This document shows positions 35,461 through 46,119 of a stretch of DNA of 64,000 nt, in pieces (position 1 is the stretch's first letter; every line of letters begins with the position of its first letter). The notes under the pieces were generated by a model. The model was not told the origin of the DNA and searched no databases. It saw nothing but the letters and a program-made list of their open reading frames with translations. The stretch spans positions 113,886,359-113,950,358 of the forward strand of contig CM037879.1 in the NCBI GenBank assembly GCA_021292165.1. The letters are read 5' to 3'. Position numbers and translations under genes: made by a program. Source of the stretch: Shinisaurus crocodilurus (taxonomy: Eukaryota > Chordata > Lepidosauria > Squamata > Shinisauridae).

Positions 35461-36618
35461 TGTTGTGCTGGCTAGACTGTCAGTCTAGGACCAAGGAGAA
35501 TGGGCTTCAGTTCCCCACTCAACATGAAATTCACCTGACAACACTTCCTGAAATGCCCATGTGACCACATGATGTCATGTGTTCACATGATGTCATTCCA
35601 GGAAGTGCTGGTGGACTGAAAGACTATCTGTCAAGAAACCAGCAGTATTGCGCACAGGTCGGGATGGGAGCAACACAGTCCGGGGTGGCTGGCCGACAAG
35701 AAGGTGGAGCCTTCAGCAGCAATTTGTATATACAAAATGAGATCTTGAGTAAATTACAATTTCTGTTGGGGTAAATCCACTGATCAGTACTCTCAAAACC
35801 CATTTATTTCATGCTGAAGTCTTGTCCATTGAACGTGCTTAACTTTGGCTGGATGATTCCCATTGTTTACTCTGTGACAGCTGAATGTCAAATTTTAGGA
35901 GTTGTGCTTCTTTTGGCAGGTAACCATTAAAGAGATGTTGGCGAGGCTAAAAACACGTGTTCACTTGTAGCTAAATTACACGGCATTCATCATACCAATG
36001 TTTCTTACGATGATGGACTAATGTAGTTGTAATGTGGATCCAATTTTATTTTTTAAAAAATCCCACAGAATCCTCCATCTCTTGTCTGGATTTAGTCTGT
36101 CTTTGCCTATCTGACTTTGGCTGCATTCTAGTATCTTTGATGTGCATGGTAGAAAGAGACTTGGTAAGTAGATACTAGTGTTTAGGGATGAGCAAAGCTG
36201 CCCTTCAGCCACTTAATTTAGATGTCTTTTATTTGGTTCAGGTTCAGTTGCTCGGTTTTGTGTAATGTGCCTTTCATCCACTGAATCTATTTAAATTTAA
36301 TTAGGTTCAGTCTTATTAGGCTCAGAGAGGAATTGTTCATACCTCACCAATAAAATGAAATTAAAAAAATCAGCTCTTTGATATTTTAGTTTTAAAAGCC
36401 TGAAACACTTTTTAAACTCCTCTGACAGTTTTGAAAAGGCAGATTTTGCTCTTAAAACATGCTTTTGCCCGCTGTGAAGCTCCCTGCCAAGCATATAGAA
36501 AGTGTCCAAGCCTGATCTCATATTTAGAAAAAAATACTTTTCAGGCCCTAGATCTTGTGAAGTCCATAATACTTTCCCATGCACAAATGTATTGTGCCAT
36601 TTACAGGTTGACAGTCTA

Positions 36619-36912
36619 CAAAGCCGGTGCGGTTAGAGGGTAATGTTTTGGACTTGGGCTGGTGATTCCTGGGTTCGAATTCACACACAGCTATGAAGCT
36701 GGCTGGGTAACCTTGGACAAGTCACTCTCTCTAGGGCTAATGTACCTGGAAGGGTTGTTTTTAAATATAAAAATCAGAACCCTAGATTTGCTACCTGGAA
36801 CTCACTGGAGGAAGGATTGGATAGAAATGTGGGGGGAAAAACAAATATTATTATCCTCTGCAAGTCAGTGCCGACAACACAATCTGATTCAGTATAAGGC
36901 AGCTTCCTATGT
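36619..36912 (+). mobile_element. Diverged SINE remnants
   Basis: 36619-36760 is an old copy of the L2-tailed SINE type (box B-like GGTTCGAATTC, GGGTAACCTTGGACAAGTCA). 36882-36912 is the tail TCTGATTCAGTATAAGGCAG of the other tRNA SINE found at 46701-46897. Confidence 0.6.
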
Positions 36913-36919
36913 AGGCTGC

Positions 36920-38560
36920 GGCATGGACAACAGGGCCTCCCCTGAAGATCGTAATGGCCTGGAAGGTTGGTGCAGGGAGAAAAATCCCTTGAGAGCTGCC
37001 TCTGGATAACTGTTCCTAAATGTTATGAAGGAGAAAGGGAAGATCCAATGTACACATTATGATAAATATGCATGCTGGAAACAAAAATACAGACTCTGGT
37101 GACTGTCTAGCCTGTGCAGATGATGTCATAGTTCTTCTGAAGTGTTAAAAGAGAAAATAACGACGAGTGTTCTAAAAATATACACAGACTTTCTTGATTT
37201 TAATAATGCATATACCTGAAAGGAAAGCTTTGAACCTTGCTGTGAATCTCCTCTCCTCACGGAAACCTCTCTGCCATCCTCCCAGAATGACTGAATGAAA
37301 TTCAGCAAGCAGGCCTAGCAAAAGTACCTGGCATCTTCGGGAACCTGGTGAGAGCTAATGTTTACTGATTCCAGCTCAGGATTGGCTTAGATTTTATTGG
37401 GTGGTGGACAGCAGCCACCATTTTAAACTTCCCACAATTCCCACTGTTGGTGGCAAGACTTCCAGGAAGCATATGTGGCATGTGTTTTGAAGGCCAGCCA
37501 AAATTTGTGGATCCCTGTCTCGGGGGGTGGGGGACACACACCTGCAATTGCTTTCAGTGTGCCGGTCCTGAATACTTACTGTGCAGTAAGGTTTCATAAA
37601 CCACTTCAAAACAAACACAGTTCTGAAATGTGGTCTCTCGAAGTAGTCTACCTTAAACTGGTTTAAGGCTGACCCTGAACTTCCCCCCCCCCCTTTAATT
37701 GTCTAAGCACTGTTCACAATCCATTCTTGAAAAAAGGCGTTCAAGCCTGAGGCTGAAAAAGAGCAGCAGGAAATGGAGATACAGGAATTCGGCTTCATCT
37801 CCCCCCTTTCTTGTGAGTTTGCCGCAGTTCCTCTGTAGGTCAGTATTTGTACTCCCTCAAACCAAGTCCTGAAGCCATCACAGTGGGATGCTGCAGTAGA
37901 GCAACAGGAAGGCCAGAGTTTAGCTTTCTTGAATTTGATCACTTAGCTGCTGTTTATGAGGCAACGCAGCTTGTGTGGTTTACAGACATGCCAGCTGAGA
38001 GAGTCTGCCTTGTCTGTGGAATTCACTCATTAAAACCTATTTGCGATGCTAGTGCTTGAAAAGTACAACAGCAACAAAGAAAAACTCACAACAAACAAAA
38101 CTTATGATACACTCCTGATTTTCACTTACGGAAATCACTAGATCTCTCCAATCAACGCTAACAGGATCATGTCCTTGTTTGGGATATTCTAATATGCAGT
38201 GGCAGCTGGTGAGGTGGTGTGCTGGGAAGTAAAAGGTTGCCTGCTACTTTGTGGCTATAGAGGAAGATTGACCTGACATCCTTACCAGCAGCTATTGAGT
38301 GATGGCAGTGGATGAAAAGAGGCTCCTAAGTCAGCATGGAGCAGGTGTATGATTGCCAATGGACTAGCAATGTCCAACCTAGGCTCAAGTCATGTTATCA
38401 ATGGCCTTTGAATGTGTGGAATTATCTAAATTTGCATTAAATGCGAACAAATTCTTTGCCGTATCTACTACAAAGAGCCTGACATAGGCCTTATTATAAC
38501 AGCTGTTAACACAAATTCAACGAAGGTCCAGACAGTTACAAATATACGGTAGAAGCACCA
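36920..38560. other. No recognisable gene or repeat
   Basis: Mixed unique sequence. Frames are short and carry no recognisable domains. Confidence 0.45.
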
Positions 38561-39205
38561 ATGCTTTTCACAATACTAATTTGTATGTTTTAGCAAGACA
38601 TTTGGAAAACACACACACACCAATGTCATTGTTTTTGGTAAGTGCTCTCTCATAATCAAGTAGCATAAGAATGTTTCTCCAGTTATTACACATTGACTCA
38701 CTCTGGGGACATAGGATGTACATGAGGCAAACGAATGATGCCTCACCTATAGCTATTGGTGCTAAAGTGAAAGCAACAGTGAGTACTTTGTATGCATTTG
38801 GAAATGCATTTCTATTAAGGTACAGGATACCAAGGGCATTATGAATACTGTTCTTCTTTGTCACCAAATCATTGGATGGTGCCCAAACAGACCTTTTTTT
38901 AAAATAACTGTTGCTTCCTGCACATAGGCTACAAAATCAATATTGGTCAGTTTTAACAGAGGCATCACAGCCTTATCTTTGAAAAATTAAGCAGACGTTA
39001 GAAAGAGTATGTAGACAGCTGGAAGATACATAGCATTAACATGCTTCACTGTCTGATATTACATAGACATGAACCTCATTAAAAGCTCTTTTCAGCTGAA
39101 AGTGTGCTTTTCATTGCATGCTACAAGACTGGGGCAATTTGGAAACCCCTTTCCTAATGTGCACTTTCCCTCCATTTCTCTTTCACTTTCCCAGTATTGT
39201 TTGCT

Positions 39206-42200
39206 CCCCTCGCCGGATCGTCACCTTGAAGTGGTGAGTGGGCTTGCGTGTTCCGATGAATCCTGTGAGCAATGCCGTCGGGAGCTATGTACTCCCAGTA
39301 GGGTCACCCATGGCGGTAAGGTCCGGGCAGAGGAACCAGACAAAGAACGATCCAAAACATAAAGTCCTCAACGGCAGAACAGGCGGAAGATAATTAAACC
39401 TAAATTACAACGGCTGTGAAGGCGGATGAAGGCTGCAGCAGAGAATGGTTTTCCAATCGTCAGGGTAACCGTGCCATTGGATCTCTGCCATACTCTGTCA
39501 AGTTTGTGTGGTGATTCGTTGTGCACCGATCTCCCCACATAAAACAGTTTCACGCACAGGCGTCTTCCAACCCAACCCATCCAACCCAACCCAACCCAAA
39601 CAAACAAACAAAAAAAGTCCCATGGCGACTGGCGAATGGCAACGGGGGCAGGACTGTGAATCTGGAAGCCCCTAGTCATGGACCAGCACATGGGCGGTGG
39701 ATGCAGACTCAGTCGCCCTGTTCAAGGAACGAGGTAGTCGAGCAGCTCGGCAGCTGTATCCATGACTGAGCAGCCCTATTTAGGATCCACTCTGCTCACC
39801 CCGTATGGGGAGGGGGCTAGAAAAGGTGCCCTAAACATAGTCTACCTCTTTCTCCCCTGACTGGATTACCGCGTCCAGTGGGGTCACCATTTTAGCGGTC
39901 GAAAAAGACATTTGAATTTTGGAACATGGAATATACGGACATTGCTGGATAACATAGATAGTGAACGCCCTGAGCGTAGGACTGCTATTATTGCAAGGGA
40001 GCTGAGACGGTTTAAAATTGACATAGCAGCACTTCAAGAAACTCGAAGGGCAGGAGAGGGACAGCTGAAAGAAGAAAAAGGAGGTTATACCTTCTTCTGG
40101 AAAGGACTACCTGAGCAGGACCGACGAATACATGGTGTAGGCTTTGCCATCAAAAATGAACTAGTGAACTCTTTGTCAGAAGTTCCTACTGGCATTAACG
40201 AACGCCTGATAACTCTTCGATTAAAGCTCGCCAATAACCAACAGGTAACTATTTTGAGCGCTTATGCACCAACATTAGATGCTGATGATGACATCAAGGA
40301 AAGTTTTTACAGCCAGTTGGACACTCTCCTGTCAGAGATACCTAAGGAGGATAAAATTATCCTCCTGGGCGATTTTAACGCAAGAGTTGGGCGTGACTTT
40401 GATTTATGGCCAGAAACTATTGGAAAAGACGGAGTTGGTAATAGCAACCCGAACGGAGTCTTACTTTTGTCTATATGTGCAGAGCATAATCTCACTATCA
40501 CAAACACGCTCTTTCGACAAAAGAATAAGTTTAAAACATCATGGCAGCACCCACGGTCAAAGCACTGGCATCTTCTGGATTATGTAATTGTCTGTGTTAG
40601 AGATCGCCGCGATGTACTTCTTACTAGGGCCATGGTGAGTGCCGACGACTGCTGGACAGACCACCGACTAATCCGGTCCACAATGGTTATCAACATTGCT
40701 CCCCAACGTAGGCTTCAAGGAAGGAAACCAAGGCGTAAAATGAACATCCAAGTCCTTCAAGATCCTATTAAGCAAACTCGTCTTCAATCACTTCTTAAGG
40801 AACATCTACCTACGGAACCTCCTGACAACATTGAGGACCATTGGTCTAAGCTGAAAACCTCCATTACTGCAGCTTGTGAACAAACTATTGGATATGAAAC
40901 TAAGAAACATCAGGATTGGTTTGATGAAAATGACAATGAGATTAAATATATAATTGACCAAAAAAGGAAAGCCTTCCAAATATGGCAAAATGATATTAAC
41001 TGCGCTGCCAAGAAAAAAACCTACGCTAGCGCAAAGGCTGAGGTCCAAAGAAGAACAAGAGAACTTAAGAACGCTTGGTGGAAAAAGAAAGCTGAAGAAA
41101 TTCAACAACTTGCAGAATCTCATGATGCACGGGGCTTTTTTAAGGCCACAAGGGCCATTTATGGACCAAAAACCTATGGTACAAACCCTTTACAATCAAA
41201 AGATGGCACCAAACTCTTAAAAGACAAAGAGTCTATTGCACTGCGTTGGAAAGAGCATTATTATGACCTTTTAAATCGTAAATCTAAGGTGGATAATGAG
41301 ATTTTTTCGCAAATCCCGCAAAAACAAATTAAAGAGGAACTTGCAATACTCCCCACTTTGGATGAAGTAAAAAAAGCCATTAATCAAATGAAGAACAACA
41401 AAGCTAGTGGACCAGATGGGATTCCTGCTGAAATTTTTAAAGAAGGGGGCCCCGAACTTGTACAACATCTTCATAAACTCATCGAAAAAATCTGGATAAG
41501 AGAAGAGATCCCAGAAGACTTCAGGGATGCCATAATTATCACCCTCTTTAAGAAGGGTGATAGAACAGACTGTGGAAACTATCGGGGCATTTCTCTCTTA
41601 GCAACCGCAGGTAAAATATTTGCTAGGATTCTCGCAAACCGTCTTCTATCTATTTCGGAAGAGATCCTCCCTGAAACTCAATATGGTTTCCGCCCCTCTA
41701 GAGGGACAGTAGACATGATTTTTACTGCACGTCAGCTCCAAGAAAAATGCCGGGAGCAAAATCAACCCCTTTATATGGCATTTATCGATCTGGCTAAGGC
41801 CTTTGATACTGTAGACCGTACAGCTCTCTGGACTATCCTTATGAAAATTGGATGCCCCAATAAATTTGTGAATATCTTGCGACTTCTCCATGACAACATG
41901 ACGGCAATGGTTTTGGACAACAACGGCTCTCATGGTGCTCCATTTAAAGTGGGATCAGGTGTTAAACAGGGATGTGTTATCGCCCCAACATTATTTGCCA
42001 TTTTCATCGCCATGGTTTTACATCTTGTCAAGGGGAAACTTCCCACCGGTGTGGGAATTATATATCGAACAGATGGAAAGCTTTTTAATCTCAGCAGGCT
42101 GAAAGCAAAAAGTAAGGTAATTACAACCTCCATTGTGGAACTTCAGTATGCTGATGATAATGTGGTCTCCGCACATTCAGAGGATGATCTCCAAACTATC

Positions 42201-43179
42201 CTAAATGCTTTTGCAGAAGCATACGAAAAACTTGGTCTCTCACTTAACATCAAAAAAACCAAAGTGCTTCATCAGCAAGTGCAAGCCAATCCTTTGGTGA
42301 TGCCATCTATCCAGCTTGGCGGGACAATACTGGAAAATGTCGATCATTTTCTCTATCTTGGCAGCTATCTTTCTGTTACAGCTAACATCGACAGTGAAAT
42401 CCAGCATCGTCTGAGCTCCGCAAGTGCCGCATTTTCTCGAATGAAACATAGAGTGTTCGAGGATCGGGATATTTGTAAGAAGACCAAAACACTGGTTTAT
42501 GAAGCCATTGTATTACCAACTTTATTGTATGCCTGCGAAACATGGACTATCTATAAACGTCACTTCCACCTCCTTGAAAGGTTTCATCAACGTTGCCTCC
42601 GGAAAATCCTGCAAATTACTTGGGAAGATAGGCGAACAAATGTCAGTGTACTGGAAGAAGCAAAGACTACTAGCATTGAAAAAATGATCCTTCAACGCCA
42701 ACTTCAGTGGACCGGTCATGTTGTTCGAATGCCTGACTGCCGTCTCCCAAAGCAGTTACTTTACTCCCAACTCAAGGATGGAAAGCGGAATATCGGTGGT
42801 CAATATAAGAGGTTTAAAGATGTTCATAAGGCTAATCTAAAAAAATGCAATATAAACATCGAAAACTGGGAAGCTCTGGCCCATGAACGATCTAAATGGA
42901 GGTTGGCCTTTCACAAAGGTTCCATGGACTTTGAAGAAGCCCGAGTGCAAGGTGAAAGGGAGAAACGTGCTAGGCGAAAAGCACGTCAAATGAATCCTTT
43001 ACAGGACCATCTTCTATCTGGTAACCTGTGTCCTCACTGTGGGAAGCTGTGTGGATCTAAAATTGGCCTCCACAGTCACTTACGGACCCATCGCTAGAGT
43101 CTACACAATCTTCTTTAGAATTTCCTCCTTTTATCCCGGAAGACAATCTTACTCGGTCACGAGTGATCGCCTGATGATG
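39206..43179 (+). mobile_element. Full-length RTE-superfamily-like LINE
   Basis: The element is bounded by a perfect 10-bp target duplication ATTGTTTGCT (39196-39205 and 43180-43189). It has a 5' region of about 0.7 kb starting CCCCTCGCCGGATCGTCACC, one long open frame with endonuclease and RT, an 82-bp 3' UTR and a GATGATGA 3' end. Short 3' UTR, single main ORF and simple-repeat end are RTE-like. It lies inside the hAT relic, so it is younger. An intact frame, complete ends and a perfect duplication indicate recent insertion. Confidence 0.9.
39912..43097 (+). CDS. Endonuclease-reverse transcriptase of the RTE-like LINE, intact
   Basis: This 1061-codon protein nicks target DNA and copies the element RNA there. 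Residues 1-255 are an APE-type endonuclease: N-terminal GTWNIRTL, E43 in LQETRR, D154 and N156 in GDFNAR, and TDHR (D250, H251). A linker of about 250 residues is rich in Lys and Glu. The RT spans about 480-760, with IDLAKAFDTVD (D626), SGVKQGCVIAPTLFAIF and YADD (Y746-D749). The C-terminal part has the RTE-like LLYACETW and RQLQWTGHVVRM segments. It ends in a C2H2 finger (C1040, C1043, H1056, H1060). There are no stops or frameshifts. The given start is TTG; the open frame begins at 39861 and has no ATG before the nuclease. Proteins of this type are often labelled craniofacial development protein 2-like. Confidence 0.93.
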   Translation: MNFGTWNIRTLLDNIDSERPERRTAIIARELRRFKIDIAALQETRRAGEGQLKEEKGGYTFFWKGLPEQDRRIHGVGFAIKNELVNSLSEVPTGINERLITLRLKLANNQQVTILSAYAPTLDADDDIKESFYSQLDTLLSEIPKEDKIILLGDFNARVGRDFDLWPETIGKDGVGNSNPNGVLLLSICAEHNLTITNTLFRQKNKFKTSWQHPRSKHWHLLDYVIVCVRDRRDVLLTRAMVSADDCWTDHRLIRSTMVINIAPQRRLQGRKPRRKMNIQVLQDPIKQTRLQSLLKEHLPTEPPDNIEDHWSKLKTSITAACEQTIGYETKKHQDWFDENDNEIKYIIDQKRKAFQIWQNDINCAAKKKTYASAKAEVQRRTRELKNAWWKKKAEEIQQLAESHDARGFFKATRAIYGPKTYGTNPLQSKDGTKLLKDKESIALRWKEHYYDLLNRKSKVDNEIFSQIPQKQIKEELAILPTLDEVKKAINQMKNNKASGPDGIPAEIFKEGGPELVQHLHKLIEKIWIREEIPEDFRDAIIITLFKKGDRTDCGNYRGISLLATAGKIFARILANRLLSISEEILPETQYGFRPSRGTVDMIFTARQLQEKCREQNQPLYMAFIDLAKAFDTVDRTALWTILMKIGCPNKFVNILRLLHDNMTAMVLDNNGSHGAPFKVGSGVKQGCVIAPTLFAIFIAMVLHLVKGKLPTGVGIIYRTDGKLFNLSRLKAKSKVITTSIVELQYADDNVVSAHSEDDLQTILNAFAEAYEKLGLSLNIKKTKVLHQQVQANPLVMPSIQLGGTILENVDHFLYLGSYLSVTANIDSEIQHRLSSASAAFSRMKHRVFEDRDICKKTKTLVYEAIVLPTLLYACETWTIYKRHFHLLERFHQRCLRKILQITWEDRRTNVSVLEEAKTTSIEKMILQRQLQWTGHVVRMPDCRLPKQLLYSQLKDGKRNIGGQYKRFKDVHKANLKKCNINIENWEALAHERSKWRLAFHKGSMDFEEARVQGEREKRARRKARQMNPLQDHLLSGNLCPHCGKLCGSKIGLHSHLRTHR

Positions 43180-43317
43180 ATTGTTTGCTATACCATTGTC
43201 ATGGCATATTTGGCATGCCTTGCCCCATAGCTCCTCAAAAAGGCTGTCCACCTTCCCTCTCATTTCTTTCAGTGTAGAAAAACAAACAAATACAATTTCT
43301 GCAGCTGAGCCTAAATG

Positions 43318-44505
43318 CAGGGCTGGATTAAGACCATTATGGGCCTGGTGCTGAGGATTTTGGTGGGCCTTGCCCCCCCCGCCGCCCCCGCCAATCTCCC
43401 CGCTCCTGTTTCCCATCTAAAGTTGGGGAGAAGCCCAGTTATTCCACCCCGATTCTCCTCCTCCTTCTTTTTATTTTTACACCGGACTTTGCAAAAGAGT
43501 GCTATCTACCTCGCCTTTTCCTAACATCCCCTCCTAATAGTCTCCCCGCACCCCCGGGCCCGGATCTAGAAAATACAACCGGAATGCGCGGGGTGGGGGC
43601 GGGATGGAGAGATGAAAGACGCATCGCTGCCTGTCTATCCCCTCCTCTCCCCTTCCCCATCGAAGCTCCCACCCAGCCACCCGCCGCCGCCGCCTCTCCG
43701 GGTCTGGGAACTACCCAGAATTGCAACCAGGGTGGGTGGGTGCCATGGGGGCGAGAGAGGGGTAAAACAGAGACCGCGCTTGGCACGGATGGGGAGTGGC
43801 GGGGGGCAGGGGAGGGAAGGCGGGAGGGAGGGAGGAATGGGGCGGGCAGGCAAGGCAAAGGGGGCTGAGATCGGCGTGGTGGGCGGCTGCGGCTGCGCGG
43901 TGCCTGTTACGTTACCTCGTTCAGCAGGAAGGTTGCGCTGGAGTCAGAAAAAGACATAGACGGGCGGGGAGGGAGCCGGCCGGCCGGCGAGGCCCGGGGT
44001 GCGGTGCCAGCTGGGAAGGAGAGAAGGAGGGAGGGAGGCGCCCCGCCCCCGCTGCTTTCCCCGCCGCGCCGCACCCGCTTCCAACAAGCGCCTTCCTCGC
44101 TCTCCCTTCTCTTGCTCTCTCCTCCTCCTGCCGAAGATCGCTGTGCGCGCCTCTGCGCGTCCCTCTCCTCTCCTCTCGTCTGCCTGGCTCGCCTCCCCTC
44201 CTCCTGCTACGCGCCGTTCCGATAATGGACTCGGGGATGTGCCAGGCGCTATATAATCACATTAGTGGGGGGCTGCTGCCTCTCTCCCTGCGCCTCGCTC
44301 GTGTGGGTCGGCCCTTCTCCATCGTTCTCCGGCAGCGTGGGAATCAATCAATGGCAACAACCGGCCGCTCGGCGTGCTCGCCTTGCTCTGGGCTCCGCCC
44401 CGGCAACGCCCCGCAGGACAGGTGAGCCGGAGCGATTGGTGGGCCTATTTTGGGGGACGGGCCTGGAGCTGCCGCTCCAATAGCCCCTACCTTAATCCGG
44501 CCCTG
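43318..44505. mobile_element. Non-autonomous hAT element carrying a CpG island
   Basis: Terminal inverted repeats are CAGGGCTGGATTAAG and, in reverse complement, CAGGGCCGGATTAAG. A perfect 8-bp duplication CCTAAATG (43310-43317 and 44506-44513) flanks the element, the hAT hallmark. No transposase is encoded. The interior (about 43500-44450) is very GC- and CpG-rich, unlike its surroundings. A 439-bp MITE with the same ends is at 49315-49753. Confidence 0.9.
43560..44450 (+). promoter_or_regulatory. CpG-island/promoter-like cargo of the hAT element
   Basis: The segment is dense in CpG (GCCGGCCGGCCGGCGAGGCC at about 43975) and polypyrimidine blocks. A TATA-like CTATATAATC lies at 44249-44258. 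CCAAT-type boxes occur as GATTGG (44434) and CTCCAAT (44476). A consensus-like splice donor CAG|GTGAGC lies at 44419-44427. The order TATA, GC-rich leader, splice donor is what a captured promoter plus first exon would show. The 209-codon frame across it is low-complexity and probably not a gene. Activity is inferred from composition only. Confidence 0.5.
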
Positions 44506-44815
44506 CCTAAATGCATCTCCTTGCTCTGTAGTACTGAGTCGCTGAGGAGTGTAAAAATAACAAATTTATTTCACGTGAAAAGCTAAACCTCTGCAGTTGA
44601 TTGGCAGTGCACATTGGCTTTGTAATCCTGCTTCCTCTGTTTTGAGGGCTATTTTGTCTTGTTGCTTTTGCAGGATAATTTAGAACACCCATTATCTTAT
44701 GAAACATCAGACATATAGTTGTTGCAGTGGCCTGTCCACCTTTGCTTGTTTCAGGTGACTGCCTAAGTAAGATTGACTAACATTATGCTTTTTGGTGAAA
44801 TAGGTCACATAGAAC

Positions 44816-45075
44816 TACAGTCATGCCTTGGATTGAGAGCATAATTCATTCCGGAAATGTGCTTGTAATCCAAAACACCCTTATATCAAAACGAAATCCC
44901 CCCCAAAAAAAATTGTACAGAGATTTTTAATCTAAGCCATACTACAGTACTTGTATTGCAAGACGTCGCTTGTATTTCAAGTAAGTAAGTAAATAAATAA
45001 ATAAATATTTAAAAATTTGCTTGTCTTGCAAAACACTCTCAAACCCAGTTACTTGCAATCCAAGATATTACTGTA
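44816..45075 (+). mobile_element. Tigger/mariner-like MITE, complete
   Basis: TA-flanked copy of the 30245-30497 family, with ends CAGTCATGCCTTGGATTG and, in reverse complement, CAGTAATATCTTGGATTG. It carries an AAATA expansion at 44985-45010. It is inserted in the hAT transposase relic. Confidence 0.85.
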
Positions 45076-45572
45076 CACTGTATTGGATTACAGTGTTAAT
45101 GCAGGGAGGTTTTCCCAATATATAGATATATATTACTTGCATGCATCTTTCAACCTCACCATCTAAAAAGCACATTTCTTGCAAAAATATAATATCAAAG
45201 CTAATGAAAGACTCAAAAACATTGGGGTCTGATAGCTCACTAGATTTTCCTGATAACATTGGCACAGTAGCATTTCACAAGGATCTAAGAAGAACTAAAC
45301 CCATAGTCAGATGGAACGTTGAGCAGAACATCACGTGCTGAGTCAGCAGTAAGACTGTTAAACTTGTGCAAGGCTCAACAGGATCACCTTTGTTGACAAA
45401 CCTGACTACAACCGATAGGCTTTCTATGCCAGCAGAATCAAGTGTTTCATCTGTTTTCAGACAATAGAAATCCACCTCACAGTTTCTATATGTTGAATAA
45501 ATGTGTTCTGTGACCATGCATTCTATGACAGATATCACTTCATTTTGTATGTTTTGAGAAAGGTACATTGCA

Positions 45573-45820
45573 TTTTTATTTATTTATTTATTTATTTATT
45601 TATTAATTATATTTATACCCTGCCTTTTTTCCTGCAAGGAACCCAAGGCGGCTTACACAATCCTCCTCCTCCTCTCCATTTTATCCTCACAACAACCCTG
45701 TGAGGTAGGTTAGGCTGAGAGTCAGTGACTGGCCCAAAGTCACCCAGTGAGTTTCATGGCCAAGCGGGGACTGGAACACGGATCTCCAGTCCAACGCTCT
45801 AACCACTACGCTACACTGGA
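45573..45820 (-). mobile_element. tRNA-derived L2-tailed SINE, antisense
   Basis: A (TTTA)n tail leads a full reversed copy ending at the box A region (CTAACCACTACGCTACACTG). It is inserted in the N-terminal part of the hAT transposase relic. Confidence 0.92.
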
Positions 45821-46119
45821 TCTCTGCATTGGCAGGGTTACCTTCAAGTATAGCTTTTAATTCTGGATCTTGTTCCATTGTGTAAAGTAAAGTAGCAATG
45901 AACAGTCCTTCACTACCACTGTCAGCTTTTAGAACTTTTAAAGTAAAAACTTGGGTCCATGGAATGACCATCTGACAACTCCCTACTGTTCTTGAACTAT
46001 GCAGCAGAGCAGGAAGGTACTTTTTAAGAATGATGCTTTACTCAAAACCCGCCTATGTTTGAAAACCCAATGGGAAAGTGAAATTTTAAAATATTCAAGT
46101 AATCAATGAAATAAAGTGT

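Larger units (their letters stand above)
38567..45975 (-). pseudogene. hAT-like transposase relic, antisense, split by four insertions
   Basis: Pieces on the minus strand lie in the order expected for one transposase. 45971-45825 has an N-terminal catalytic-domain-like frame. 45568-45275 has LKTDETLDSAGIESLSVVVR, like the DES/ET-Asp motif of the hAT RNase H fold. 43309-43190 has STLKEMRGKVDSLFEELWGK, like the linker of ZMYM1/THAP12-type hAT proteins. 38867-38568 has a hydrophobic stretch and LMLLDYERALTKNND, like the hAT C-terminal dimerisation region. Stops and frameshifts are frequent. The interruptions are 39206-43179 (RTE-like LINE), 43318-44505 (hAT element), 44816-45075 (MITE) and 45573-45820 (SINE). 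Each piece alone is modest evidence, and order and strand strengthen it. Confidence 0.6.

Noticed and set aside
39206..39300. Possible HDV-like ribozyme at the 5' end of the RTE-like LINE
   Set aside because: Such ribozymes occur at the 5' ends of some LINEs, but I could not build the nested double pseudoknot from the sequence by eye. A covariance-model search would decide.
39912..43097. BovB as the identity of the intact LINE
   Set aside because: The C-terminal C2H2 finger, the GATGATGA end and the nuclease start do not fit BovB, although both belong to the RTE-like group.
43796..44425. 209-codon frame in the first CpG island
   Set aside because: Low-complexity Arg/Gly/Ser/Leu composition, with overlapping open frames in other phases, as expected from GC-rich DNA poor in stop codons. 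It may include leader sequence but is not supported as a gene.
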